NCBI GenBank assembly: GCA_016792805.1
Contig: JAEUHX010000029.1
Span: forward strand, 1-64,000
Direction of reading: 5' to 3'
Origin: Planctomycetota bacterium
GTDB taxonomy: Bacteria > Planctomycetota > UBA1135 > JACQFD01
DNA: 64,000 bases
Under the pieces are notes generated by a model that worked only from the letters and a program-made list of their open reading frames with translations, had not been told where the DNA came from and searched no databases. Positions 56,242 to 64,000 of the stretch are shown here, in pieces (position 1 is the first letter of the stretch; each line of letters begins with the position of its first letter). A program made the translations under genes and the position numbers.

Positions 56242-56330
56242 CCTCCCGCATCATGGTGGAATGTTCACACAGCCAATAGGAGCTGGCGACGTGGGCGAGC
56301 CTCGGCCTTGGCGTGCACAAATTTCGATCC

Positions 56331-57000
56331 GTAGGTTTGGCGCACGCGCCGAACAATTGCGCGGGGCTTGCCCCGCGCGATGAGGAACTATCGAAGGCAG
56401 GGTTCGTCATCCGCGCGCGCAAGCGCGCGCGAATCGTCGCGGGCGATGCCCGCGCCCTACGGCAGAGCTTGCACTTTCGAATTCACAGATGCGCGACGGC
56501 TTCGAATGGCGTTCACAGATTTCGCCCCGTAGGGTCGGCGCACGCGCCGAACCATGGCGCGGGGCTTGCCCCGCGCGATGAGGAACCGTCGAAGGCAGGG
56601 TTCGTCATCCGCGCGCGCAAGCGCGCGCGAATCGTCGCGGGCGATGCCCGCGCCCTACGGCAGAGCTTGCACCTTCGAATTCACAGATGCGCGACGGCTT
56701 CGAATGGCGTTCACAGATTTCGCCCCGTAGGGTCGGCGCACGCGCCGAACCATTGCGCGGGGCTTGCCCTGCGCGATGAGGAACTATCGAAGGCAGGGTT
56801 CGTCATCCGCGCGCGCAAGCGCGCGCGAATCGTCGCGGGCGATGCCCGCGCCCTACGGCAGAGCTTGCACCTTTGAATTCACAGATGCGCGACGGCTTCG
56901 AATGACGTTCACAGATTTCGCCCCGTAGGGTCGGCGCACGCGCCGAACAATTGCGCGGGGCTTGCCCCGCGCCATGAGCCACAGGCAGCAGGATTCTCCC
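56331..57000. repeat. 198-bp tandem repeat array with several hairpins per unit
   Basis: A unit of exactly 198 bp recurs: its GTAGG mark is at 56331, 56529, 56727 and 56925, and its GATGAGGAAC mark at 56379, 56577 and 56775, with a changed fourth copy at 56973. Each unit holds palindromes: TCGGCGC-AC-GCGCCGA, GCGCGGGGC-TT-GCCCCGCGC, GCGCGCGC-AA-GCGCGCGC and CGGGCGATGCCCG. Copies 2 and 3 are nearly identical; copy 1 is changed at its start, and copy 4 fades after about 50 bases. A plus-strand frame runs through the units only because 198 is a multiple of three; it is not a gene. Confidence 0.92.
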
Positions 57001-57105
57001 CCCGACAGCGCATGCGCCGCCGAATCGTCGGGGGCGGAACCCGCGCCCAATGGCAGAAACTCCACTTTCGCGAGCACTTGCGACGCTGATCGACCGGAGC
57101 AGCTC

Positions 57106-57813
57106 TCAGCACTTCGCCGACTTGCGCTTCATCCCGATGCGTCCCATCGACTCCAGCTTTGTGATGTACTCCGTCGCGAGCGGAACCTTACAGTCGGTGT
57201 CGCCCATGTCGACTTCCACGGTTCCGATTTTCTTCGCCGTGGCTTTCGCCTTCGCCGTCAGAGGCTTCACCGCCCAAGCGACCGAGATCACGAATCCATT
57301 CATACAGTAAGGAACCCGCTCGGGTGCTTTCTTGATCTCCTTCTCGACACGTCCGAGCAGCCCTTCGATCTCCTTCAGATCGAGCTCCGAATCGGGGCGC
57401 GTCGCCATGACGCTGCCGTAAGCGTTCCACCCCGAGCATTGGATGTGTGGCACTTTGGAGCCGATCCACTCGAGAGCGATCTCACGTCCTTCCGGATGCT
57501 CGGAGGCGACCCACGGCACAGTGTATTCGCTGATCATGTACCAGCGCGCCGCCTTCGCCCAAGCATCGAGCTGCTTGCGCGTCATCTTCGCGCCGTCGGC
57601 AAGGAGCCCCGCGAAGTACATCGCGTCCAAGTTCCCGGTTGCATACAGGTCCATCGCAAGCTGCTGCTCCCCTTTCACTTTCTTGAGCAAAGTCTTCATA
57701 TCGCCGACCTTCACACCGAACAGCTCTCCCGTGGCGCCATGGCGAAGCCAAGTCTTCTTGGTCTGCTCGTTGCCGAGCTTCGCGAGCGCGGCCATCGCAT
57801 CTTTGAGTTCCAT
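57106..57813 (-). CDS. DNA alkylation repair protein (AlkD-like HEAT fold)
   Basis: A 235-residue protein of the PF08713 family, whose AlkD members excise N3- and N7-alkylated bases by wrapping DNA in HEAT-like helices. Family wording: EQTKKTWLRHGATGELFGVK, then GVKVGDMKTLLKKVKG, QLAMDLYATGNLDAMYFAGL, SEYTVPWVASEHPEGREIAL and WIGSKVPHIQCSGWNAYGSV. The C-terminus is basic and ends KRKSAKC. Some members of this family have lost glycosylase activity, so the exact function is not certain. The ATG at 57811-57813 was chosen because the family similarity starts there. Its HEAT fold is not related to the array above. Confidence 0.85.
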   Translation of the reverse strand: MELKDAMAALAKLGNEQTKKTWLRHGATGELFGVKVGDMKTLLKKVKGEQQLAMDLYATGNLDAMYFAGLLADGAKMTRKQLDAWAKAARWYMISEYTVPWVASEHPEGREIALEWIGSKVPHIQCSGWNAYGSVMATRPDSELDLKEIEGLLGRVEKEIKKAPERVPYCMNGFVISVAWAVKPLTAKAKATAKKIGTVEVDMGDTDCKVPLATEYITKLESMGRIGMKRKSAKC

Positions 57814-57890
57814 GGCCGAAAAGCTACCGGCCAGCGCCGCCGGCGCCAAGCCCGCCCGCTCGGCGCCGTCCGAGCGTCGCCGCTCGCCGG

Positions 57891-59039
57891 CTAGATTCCC
57901 TTCTTCAGCACGTCGCGGGCGATCACGAGCCGCTGGATCTCGTTCGTGCCCTCGTAGATCCGGTTGACGCGTGAATCGCGATAGATGCGCTCGACAGCGT
58001 ACTCGCGCGAGTAACCCATGCCGCCGTGGATCTGCACCGCAAGGTCCGCCGCGCGATCGAGCGCCTCCGATGCCAGCAGCTTCACGATGGCGCTCTCGCG
58101 CGAGAACGGAAGACCCTGATCACACATCCACGCAGCGCGGTAGACGGCAGACTCCACAGAAAAGATCTCGGCGGCCATGTCGGCGAGATAGAACTGTATT
58201 GCCTGCTGCTCTGCGATCGGCTTTCCAAATTGTACTCTCTCCTGCGCATACTTGGTCGACAGCGAAAGCGCCTCCTTCATGGAGCCGAGGCAATTCGCGC
58301 CAAGGCCGAGCCGCCCCCGGTCGAGCGTGCGCATCGCAAGCTTGAAGCCGTCGCCGAGCGGCCCGAGGCGGTTCGCGTCGGGAATCCGCACATCCTCAAA
58401 ATAGAGCGAGCAGGTCGACGAACCGCACTGCCCCATCTTCTTCTCACGAGGCCCAACTCGCAGACCATTGCGATCGCGCTCCACAACAAATGCGGAGACG
58501 CCGCGGGCGCCGGCGGCGCGGTCGGTCGAGCAGAATAGTGTAATCACATCGGCGACATCACCGTTCGTGATCCAAATCTTGCTTCCGTTGATCACCCACT
58601 CATCGCCGTCGCGAACAGCCACGGTCTTCATCGAGGCGGGATCGCTTCCGCTCTCGGCCTCCGTGAGCGCATAGCAGCCCATCCACTCGCCGCTCGCGAG
58701 CTTGGGAAGAAACTGTTGCTTCTGCTGCTCAGTCCCGCCGAGGTAGATCGCCATGCCGCCGATCGACGCAGTCGCGCCGAGCGTGACCGCCGTCGAGAAG
58801 CAGCCGCGAGTGATCTCCTCTGCCACGACGCAGTAGCCAAGCTCGCCGAGCCCCGCGCCGCCGTACTCCGCCGGGAACGGCACGCCGAAAAGCCCGAGCT
58901 CCGCCATTTTTGTAAGAAGAGCCCGCGGCACCTCATGCTCCTCGTCGATCTTGGCTGCGATCGGGCGCACCTCGGCGTCCACAAAGTCGCGAACCATCTG
59001 GCGAAGAAGATTGAGCTCGTCGGATAAGTTGAAATCCAT
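57891..59039 (-). CDS. Acyl-CoA dehydrogenase
   Basis: A 382-residue FAD enzyme that oxidises acyl-CoA to enoyl-CoA. The family segments are complete: FGVPFPAEYGGAGLGELGYC, the signature ALTEAESGSDPASMKT, WVINGSKIWITNG, QFGKPIAEQQAIQFYLADMA, the flavin-binding IHGGMGYSREY and the catalytic Glu in IYEGTNEIQR. The placing of this Glu near the C-terminus is that of short- and medium-chain enzymes. No electron-transfer flavoprotein gene is near. It lies 117 nt after the epimerase gene, so it may or may not share its transcript. Confidence 0.94.
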   Translation of the reverse strand: MDFNLSDELNLLRQMVRDFVDAEVRPIAAKIDEEHEVPRALLTKMAELGLFGVPFPAEYGGAGLGELGYCVVAEEITRGCFSTAVTLGATASIGGMAIYLGGTEQQKQQFLPKLASGEWMGCYALTEAESGSDPASMKTVAVRDGDEWVINGSKIWITNGDVADVITLFCSTDRAAGARGVSAFVVERDRNGLRVGPREKKMGQCGSSTCSLYFEDVRIPDANRLGPLGDGFKLAMRTLDRGRLGLGANCLGSMKEALSLSTKYAQERVQFGKPIAEQQAIQFYLADMAAEIFSVESAVYRAAWMCDQGLPFSRESAIVKLLASEALDRAADLAVQIHGGMGYSREYAVERIYRDSRVNRIYEGTNEIQRLVIARDVLKKGI

Positions 59040-59156
59040 AGGAAGTCGATTGTGGCAAGGAGAAGCGCCGCGCGAGCGAGTCTCGGCATTCCGGGGCCCG
59101 CCGCCCCGAGGGGATCGGCGCAGCTGGGCTGCTTTTCGGCAATTTCGCGCCGCCGC

Positions 59157-60176
59157 CTACATGGCCCCCGCCAGAGCGAGCTCCCGAGGACGGTGCCCGT
59201 AACCGGGGGGCGGCTCGGTCCCAGGGTGCGCCAAAAGCGCCGTCGCGACCCTCTCCAGCGTTTTTGTCCACGGGGTAGGGTGAAATCCGAGGAGCGTCTT
59301 GGCGTCGGTGGCGTCGAGAAACGAGGTCCACCGCGTAGAAAGAAGTGAGATCTGCTGCGGCGGCAAACCAGCAGCGAGAAGCCTCTCGCTGGCGGTGCAC
59401 ACAATTCTCGCCGGGACGCCGACGGCGGCGGCGAGCCCCTCGACGATCTCCCGCAAGGTAGGAGTCTCGTCCTGTGCAAGATTCCAGGCGCGCCCATAGG
59501 TGCGCGCATCGAGAAGCCACGACGCGAGCGCGGCCGCGACGTCGAAGCTCGCGATGGGCCGCATGGGCTTCTCTCCGCCGTCCGGCAGAATCACAGGGCC
59601 GCCGTCCAGAAGACGCCACAGATAGCTCTCAAGCCTGCGGTGATTGTCGCGGGGACCGTGCACGACGGGAATCCGCACGCGTGTCACCGCGAGGCCGTCC
59701 TTTCCGTGCGCAGCCGCGAGAGCCTCCTCCATCTCTCGCTTGGCAACTCCATAGGACCAATTTTCCAAGTCATGGGGATCAGAGGGCGCCGGGATCTGTG
59801 AACCTTCGTAGTCCTTCTCCCGTGCAGGCCTAGGGCAGCCTTCGCGCACGAGGTAGACCTGACCCGTGCTGATGGTGATGAGGTGCCGCGCGCGCCCTCC
59901 GAGAGCGGCGAGGAGCCCGCGCGCATCCGCGGCGGTGAAGCAACAAAAATCCACGACGGCGTCGAACTCTCGTCCCGCGAGCGCCTGAGCGAGCTGCGCG
60001 GTCGTGCGGTCCGCCAAGAGTTCTTCGACGCGCGGCGCGGTGGGCGCCGGCAGCGCATTCGGAAGGCTCCCGCGGTGGAGCGTCGTCACCTTGTCGCCAC
60101 GCGCCGCGAGCGCAATCACCAGCTCACGGCCCATGAACCGATTGCCGCCCAGCACAAGAACTCTCACTCTTGCCAC
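59157..60176 (-). CDS. NAD-dependent epimerase/dehydratase family (extended SDR) protein
   Basis: A 339-residue Rossmann protein. The nucleotide loop is VLVLGGNRFMGRELV, with R rather than the more usual G-x-x-G-x-x-G form. Further SDR marks are FDAVVDFCCFTAADARGLL, ISTGQVYLV, WSYGVAKREMEEAL (Tyr and Lys of the active site) and VRIPVVHGPRD. It resembles the isoflavone-reductase/epimerase-like group often called NAD-dependent epimerase; the substrate is not known. It starts one base after the stop of the carboxypeptidase-regulatory gene, so both are in one operon. Confidence 0.85.
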   Translation of the reverse strand: MARVRVLVLGGNRFMGRELVIALAARGDKVTTLHRGSLPNALPAPTAPRVEELLADRTTAQLAQALAGREFDAVVDFCCFTAADARGLLAALGGRARHLITISTGQVYLVREGCPRPAREKDYEGSQIPAPSDPHDLENWSYGVAKREMEEALAAAHGKDGLAVTRVRIPVVHGPRDNHRRLESYLWRLLDGGPVILPDGGEKPMRPIASFDVAAALASWLLDARTYGRAWNLAQDETPTLREIVEGLAAAVGVPARIVCTASERLLAAGLPPQQISLLSTRWTSFLDATDAKTLLGFHPTPWTKTLERVATALLAHPGTEPPPGYGHRPRELALAGAM

Positions 60177-60177
60177 C

Positions 60178-61353
60178 TCATCTTAGAGTGAAGATCACTT
60201 CTTCTGGAGAACCTTCGGAGGCGTCGACGAAGCGCGTCGGAAGCACCTCGAGGACGCGGCCCGGATCCGACAGGTCGATCCGACGCGCGCGAACGTGGAT
60301 GCGCTCCTTGGGGACCAGCACCTCTTTCGAGTCGCCAGGACGAATTGTGAAGCGCGCGATCACACCCGCGCTTGCTTGAAGCGCCACTTGCACAGATCCT
60401 GGCATGTCGGAATCGACAGCGAGCGAAAGCTTCTCCGCCGGCCGCACGACGACGCGAAGGTCCTCTAGACTCGAACCGCCTCGGAGCTCAAGGGGGCCCG
60501 CGAGGCCGAGTTCGTCGCGAAGCGACTCCGCGCGAAGCAGGTAAGTCCCAGGCTGAACTCCCCAGAACTCGGCTCCGAAGGATGCTCCTCCCATCTCGAG
60601 GCAGAGGGGTCGGTCAACGGACCACTCCTGGTCGACGAGAGTTGCACTCCCTGCCGCACGATTGCCCTGCTCGTCTTGGAAATGAGCCCTGAGCTTTGCA
60701 CCGGCAGGCGCGACCACGAGGGCAGAGGATTCTCCCGCGATCACATAAGTTCGAATCGGCACGGGTGGCGTCACCTCCTGGGGATGAATCCATAAGTAGT
60801 AGATCCCGAGCGGCAGAGGTCCGAAGGCGAAGCGTCCACCTCGCTCCACGCTCCCGAATGCTCTCCAATCTCCGCCCGTCGACACACAACTGATGTATCC
60901 CCCATAAAACGGTTCTCCCTTCTCATTCACGACTCTACCACAGATCTGCATGCCGCGCCCCATTGCGAGTTCGACACAATTTCGGCCTGCCGCCACGGTG
61001 ACGAGCTGGCGCAGAGGGCCGCTATCAAGCACAGAGTCCGAGCTGATGCATCGGTGACGGGCCTCAACGAGATACTCCCCACGGTCCAGAGCCTTGAACC
61101 GGAATCGGCCACGACGGTTGATCTCAGTTTCACGCACCCACCGATACCCGCCCGGCATGATTCCATCGAGTTCCGCCCACCCTTCGCCGTGCATGGGGAC
61201 CTTCGAGTAGAGCGATATGTGCGCCGAGGAGAAGGTCATCGGATTGCCCACCGGATCGAGCACGACGCCCTCGAGTTCCACCTTCTCCGTGGGACGCGAA
61301 GCGGCTTGAAAGAAACCACAGAGCAGACCGCATAAAAGCGAAGCGCGCATCAT
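60178..61353 (-). CDS. Exported carboxypeptidase-regulatory-like protein
   Basis: A 391-residue protein with a signal peptide (MMRASLLCGLLCGFFQAAS). It has two visible regulatory-like units: KVELEGVVLDPVGNPMTFSS with RRGRFRFKALDRGEYLVEA, and MQICGRVVNEKGEPFYGGYI with ERGGRFAFGPLPLGIYYLW. The rest is beta-rich without known motif. Its ATG overlaps the stop of the ACT-domain gene by 4 nt, so it is coupled to it. Similar in type to the proteins at 15.4 and 53.6 kb. Confidence 0.78.
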   Translation of the reverse strand: MMRASLLCGLLCGFFQAASRPTEKVELEGVVLDPVGNPMTFSSAHISLYSKVPMHGEGWAELDGIMPGGYRWVRETEINRRGRFRFKALDRGEYLVEARHRCISSDSVLDSGPLRQLVTVAAGRNCVELAMGRGMQICGRVVNEKGEPFYGGYISCVSTGGDWRAFGSVERGGRFAFGPLPLGIYYLWIHPQEVTPPVPIRTYVIAGESSALVVAPAGAKLRAHFQDEQGNRAAGSATLVDQEWSVDRPLCLEMGGASFGAEFWGVQPGTYLLRAESLRDELGLAGPLELRGGSSLEDLRVVVRPAEKLSLAVDSDMPGSVQVALQASAGVIARFTIRPGDSKEVLVPKERIHVRARRIDLSDPGRVLEVLPTRFVDASEGSPEEVIFTLR

Positions 61354-61847
61354 CGATCAACCTCCTCCTTGGATCCCGAAAGCCCTGCGGGATCCGTGAC
61401 TTCTTCACACACGCGGCCCCGCAGCGCCGCACGCGCGGCGTCGAGGTAGGTCTCGCGCACAAAAAGGTGGTCGCGGTCGAAGCTACAGATCGCGCCGAGC
61501 GGAACTCCCGCTTCGGCCAACGCCCGCGTCGCGAGAGCGAGAAAGCCCACCACATCCCAGCCCATCGGCGTCTCGAAGGTGATCACGCGGTACGGCCCAT
61601 CGGAGCGCGCACCCTCGATTTTTGATATCCCCTGCGCATCCGAGAACGGCGCAAACCAAGTCACGCTCTCGGGCTCCAACACGATGCTTCCGACGGCGCT
61701 CGCGCCCGCCATCGAGGCCGCAGCCCGCAGCACGGCGTCGGCCCGCGCTCTCGGCGCGCCCACCAACAGATAGCGCTCGCCGCGCACGCGAAAGCGCATC
61801 GTGGCGAGCGCCTGCTCCAGCGAGTCGGCCCGCTCCTTCGGCGCCAC
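61350..61847 (-). CDS. ACT-domain (CASTOR/DUF2241-like) protein
   Basis: A 165-residue protein. The C-terminal half has the ACT-type stretch VVGFLALATRALAEAGVPLG followed by ICSFDRDHLFVRE and YLDAARAAL, as in small ligand-binding ACT proteins; the first half has MRFRVRGERYLLVGAPRARA. Such domains bind amino acids or other small ligands. The GTG at 61845-61847 has GGAG upstream and lies just inside the end of the zincin gene; a longer frame upstream overlaps that gene and has no similarity. Ligand and role are unknown. Confidence 0.75.
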   Translation of the reverse strand: MAPKERADSLEQALATMRFRVRGERYLLVGAPRARADAVLRAAASMAGASAVGSIVLEPESVTWFAPFSDAQGISKIEGARSDGPYRVITFETPMGWDVVGFLALATRALAEAGVPLGAICSFDRDHLFVRETYLDAARAALRGRVCEEVTDPAGLSGSKEEVDR

Positions 61848-61849
61848 GA

Positions 61850-63286
61850 CTACTTCTCCACAGCCGGAGCCGAGGCCGCCTTCTTCTTCCGCCTCTGCTC
61901 GAACCACTGGTCCTCGATGAACTTCTCCCACTCTTTGTTGAGCGCCTGAAAGTCGGCGACCCCCATCACCTCGACAAACGTGCGCGATGTGTACTTTCGC
62001 GACGCCGCCCGATCGAGGAGCGTCAGCAGCCGCTCGCGGTACTTGCCGCTCTGCGCATCGGCCAGAAACCAAAAAACGCCCCAGGAGGCCAAGTAGATCT
62101 GATCGACCTCCTTCCCAAATACCTCCCCGTACTGCACGGAAGTCACCAATCGCTCGAGCGTGATCTTGTGAGCCAGCGAGACGCCGACGGCCAAATTGTA
62201 GAGGTCACCGAGCAGCCTCGGGTTGCCGTACTCTTTGTCTCCGATCTGAAACGTCTCGAAATACTCAGCCGCCCCCTCGACAAGCCACGTCGTCGGCCCG
62301 GCACCCGAGCCAAGCCCCATCGAGTCGTGGAGCGTCGCGTGCGCCGCCTCATGCAACAGAACGTGCATGTCGAGCTCCCAGCCGTCGTGACTGCCGAGGT
62401 AGAAGCGCCCGTCGGCGGAATCACAAAAGCCGGCGAAGCTCCCGAGCTCGCGACGCCCCGTCGCATCGGCGAACTTCTTGTATGCATCGCGGTCGGCGAA
62501 CGCGATCCCGAGGATCGGGCGTGTCAACGGCTTCGCCCGCGCCCCAAGGAAGCTCTTCACGCGCTCCACCATGGCGTCGAGCTGCGGCTGCGCCTGCGAG
62601 AGGAAGGCGTCGTCGGTTCGATCTGTAGCAATCGTGAAACGCGCACCGCGCAGCACACGAAAGCTCTTGGGATCAACTCCCGCGCGCACGATGTCGGGGC
62701 GGACGGGAGCCAGCGCGCGCTCCTCCGCCGCCTCTCTCGCGCGCGCCGACATCGCGGCGAGCTCGGGCACGGCTCCGAGCGCCCGCTCGCACCGCTCGAG
62801 CCAGGACGTCAGCTCTGCGAGCGGGTCGGCGCCTGCGACCGGAGCGGATAGTTGAACACTCTTCTCGAGCGCGAGCGCCCGCGCAATGGCGGCCGCCTTC
62901 GCCTTCCTCTCGATCTCCGACACCTGCGTCGCAAGCTCGGCCCGGGCGCGCTGTCGAGCCGACTCCGCCGCGTCGCGCGTGGCGGGCGCAAGCGCGGCGA
63001 GCTTCCGCTCATCGGCCGCGCGCTCGCGCTCCACGGCCGCCAGAATGGCGTCGAAGCTGCCCGACTCCTGCGGCGGCACCCATCGCCCCGCGCGTGTCAA
63101 CGCCTCGGCGGCGAGGTCGTAACAAAAACGGCCGCGCGCCTGGTCGGCCAAGCTCCGAAGCTGCGTCGCGCCCACGGCGAGCGGATCGCCGGCGCGCACC
63201 GCCCCCTGCGGGACGGCCGCCGGCGCCGCAGCCAGCAGGAACACCCCGGCCAGCCGACTTCCCGGGCTGAGCCGCCGAAAGTTCAA
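61850..63286 (-). CDS. Exported gluzincin-like (peptidase MA/DUF1570-type) protein
   Basis: A 478-residue protein with a signal peptide (LAGVFLLAAAPAAVPQGAVR). Residues about 80-200 are Ala/Glu/Arg-rich and probably coiled coil. The C-terminal half holds a zincin core: MHVLLHEAAHATLH (HExxH) and WLVEGAAEYFE, where the Glu would be the third zinc ligand as in gluzincins. An upstream RFTIATDRTDD segment is like that in DUF1570 proteins. The C-terminus is Lys/Arg-rich. It begins directly after the cupin gene stop. Substrate unknown. Confidence 0.82.
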   Translation of the reverse strand: MNFRRLSPGSRLAGVFLLAAAPAAVPQGAVRAGDPLAVGATQLRSLADQARGRFCYDLAAEALTRAGRWVPPQESGSFDAILAAVERERAADERKLAALAPATRDAAESARQRARAELATQVSEIERKAKAAAIARALALEKSVQLSAPVAGADPLAELTSWLERCERALGAVPELAAMSARAREAAEERALAPVRPDIVRAGVDPKSFRVLRGARFTIATDRTDDAFLSQAQPQLDAMVERVKSFLGARAKPLTRPILGIAFADRDAYKKFADATGRRELGSFAGFCDSADGRFYLGSHDGWELDMHVLLHEAAHATLHDSMGLGSGAGPTTWLVEGAAEYFETFQIGDKEYGNPRLLGDLYNLAVGVSLAHKITLERLVTSVQYGEVFGKEVDQIYLASWGVFWFLADAQSGKYRERLLTLLDRAASRKYTSRTFVEVMGVADFQALNKEWEKFIEDQWFEQRRKKKAASAPAVEK

Positions 63287-63643
63287 CTAATCTCCCTTCT
63301 CGATGCGATAGGAATCGTCCTCGAAATGTTGCGTCGAGAACTCAAAAATCTCCGCATCCTCAATTCCCGTGAATCGGTGACGAAGCAACGGATAGATCTC
63401 GCACGAATCCCCGGGCTCCATCACAAACGTCTCGGTCTCCTTCGACGGGTGATGGATCAGTTCCATCTGCACTTTTCCTTTCGAGACATAGAACGTCTCG
63501 GTCTTCTTGACGTGAAAGTGCATCGAGCAACGCTTGCCTTTCTTGAGGATCAGCAGCTTGCCGCAATACTTGTCGTCGTTGTGGATCCAGTGCTCCGCAC
63601 CCCAGCCTTTGGGCTGGATGTGGATCGGCTTTTGAGCGGGCAT
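63287..63643 (-). CDS. Small cupin protein (mannose-6-phosphate isomerase type II-like)
   Basis: A 118-residue single-domain cupin. The metal motif is present: GKRCSMHFHVKKTETFYVSK (H-x-H-x5-E with G) and PGDSCEIYPLLRHRFTGIED (G-D-x5-P-x3-H). The order of motifs and W-GAEHWIHND start recall the C-terminal domain of mannose-6-phosphate isomerase/GDP-mannose pyrophosphorylase, so sugar-phosphate binding is likely. The ATG at 63641-63643 begins just before the conserved part. It is the first gene of a packed minus-strand run down to about 59.2 kb. Confidence 0.85.
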   Translation of the reverse strand: MPAQKPIHIQPKGWGAEHWIHNDDKYCGKLLILKKGKRCSMHFHVKKTETFYVSKGKVQMELIHHPSKETETFVMEPGDSCEIYPLLRHRFTGIEDAEIFEFSTQHFEDDSYRIEKGD

Positions 63644-63848
63644 GCTCGGAGGTTCCCATCGGCCTCCGCTGCGCGCAACCGCGGCCTCGGTTTCGCGACG
63701 CCGGCCTCCCACCGCTCGCGCGCGGCGCGCCCGAGCGGAGCGGGAAACCGGCGGAACCGCCTATCCGGGCCCCGGTTTTCAGCCCGGTCAAGTCGCCGCG
63801 GGGGCCGTACCCCGAGCACCCGCCCTTCGGGCCACTAAGGAACGCCGC

Positions 63849-64000
63849 ATGTCGAAGCCTCTTCTCATCACTGCCGCACTTCTGGCCGCCGGAGTCTCCG
63901 TCGGCTACGTGGTGTTCACCAACTCGGGCTCGGGCGATGGCGGCCATGCCGGCGATGCCGTCGAAGTGGCCGCCCTGCGTCGGCAGGTCGAGAGCCTGAG
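63849..64000 (+). CDS. Partial gene, N-terminally anchored protein with probable coiled coil
   Basis: Only the first 50 codons are in the window. They give a membrane or signal segment (LLITAALLAAGVSVGYVVFT), a Gly/Ser-rich linker (NSGSGDGGHAGDA) and the start of a likely coiled coil (VAALRRQVESL). The ATG at 63849 has AAGGA upstream. It is divergent from the cupin gene, with about 205 bases between, which hold no gene I can recognise. Function cannot be told. Confidence 0.65.
   Translation, partial: MSKPLLITAALLAAGVSVGYVVFTNSGSGDGGHAGDAVEVAALRRQVESL

Noticed and set aside
56313-56876. Plus-strand frame of 187 codons through the 198-bp repeats
   Set aside because: It stays open only because the repeat length is a multiple of three; it has no start site, and the repeats are palindromic DNA.

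Overview
The window is GC-rich bacterial chromosome, most likely from a member of the Planctomycetota. This is an inference from gene content, because no rRNA or tRNA gene is visible. The supporting signs are large secreted FG-GAP/VCBS proteins with a shared C-terminal domain, several secreted carboxypeptidase-regulatory-like proteins, an ECF sigma factor directly followed by a Ser/Thr kinase with TPR-like repeats, and a large family of membrane-anchored HEAT-repeat paralogues. An hldD gene suggests an LPS-type (diderm) envelope. No phage, plasmid, IS element or CRISPR array was found.

Layout. 1-1.1 kb: a perfect long hairpin and a broken AAA/DUF4143 ATPase pseudogene. 1.3-5.5 kb (minus): an ftsK-like gene, rimO and pgsA, in the order familiar from many bacteria. 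The FtsK-like protein keeps a membrane region and a C-terminal gamma-type winged helix but has no visible ATPase motor. 5.7-6.9 kb: a lone HEAT-repeat paralogue whose 3' end overlaps norR on the other strand. 6.7-11.5 kb: a nitric-oxide module, with norR divergent from ytfE/ric and a quinol NO reductase, and a sigma-54 promoter plus NorR-like sites between them. 11.5-17.1 kb: hldD and three secreted proteins. 17.2-18.0 kb: an AT-rich DUF3800 gene that looks acquired. 18.1-26.4 kb (minus): an M13 peptidase followed by a Gld-like ABC system (ATPase, permease, tandem GldG-like protein, DUF4340 protein).

26.5-39.6 kb (minus): the most striking region. An Hsp70-family gene is followed, with gaps of at most a few tens of bases or 4-base overlaps, by eight ORFs of one divergent family. 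The standard protein has an N-terminal membrane anchor, a conserved beta-rich middle domain, HEAT repeats and a tail with repeated G-x-L-S motifs. Two ORFs lack the HEAT part and one is a double-length fusion. With the paralogue at 5.7 kb, this looks like an expanded, undescribed membrane-associated Hsp70-HEAT system.

39.7-53.3 kb: an FG-GAP pseudogene with six in-frame stops, the ECF sigma/kinase pair, a lipoprotein, a decayed carboxypeptidase-regulatory gene, an intact FG-GAP protein and a DUF4394 protein with a clear terminator. 53.5-57.1 kb: a large secreted protein and a 198-bp tandem repeat array rich in hairpins. 57.1-63.6 kb (minus): an AlkD-like protein, an acyl-CoA dehydrogenase and a tightly packed run of cupin, secreted zincin, ACT protein, carboxypeptidase-regulatory protein and NAD-dependent epimerase genes. 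The window ends inside a plus-strand gene with an N-terminal membrane segment.
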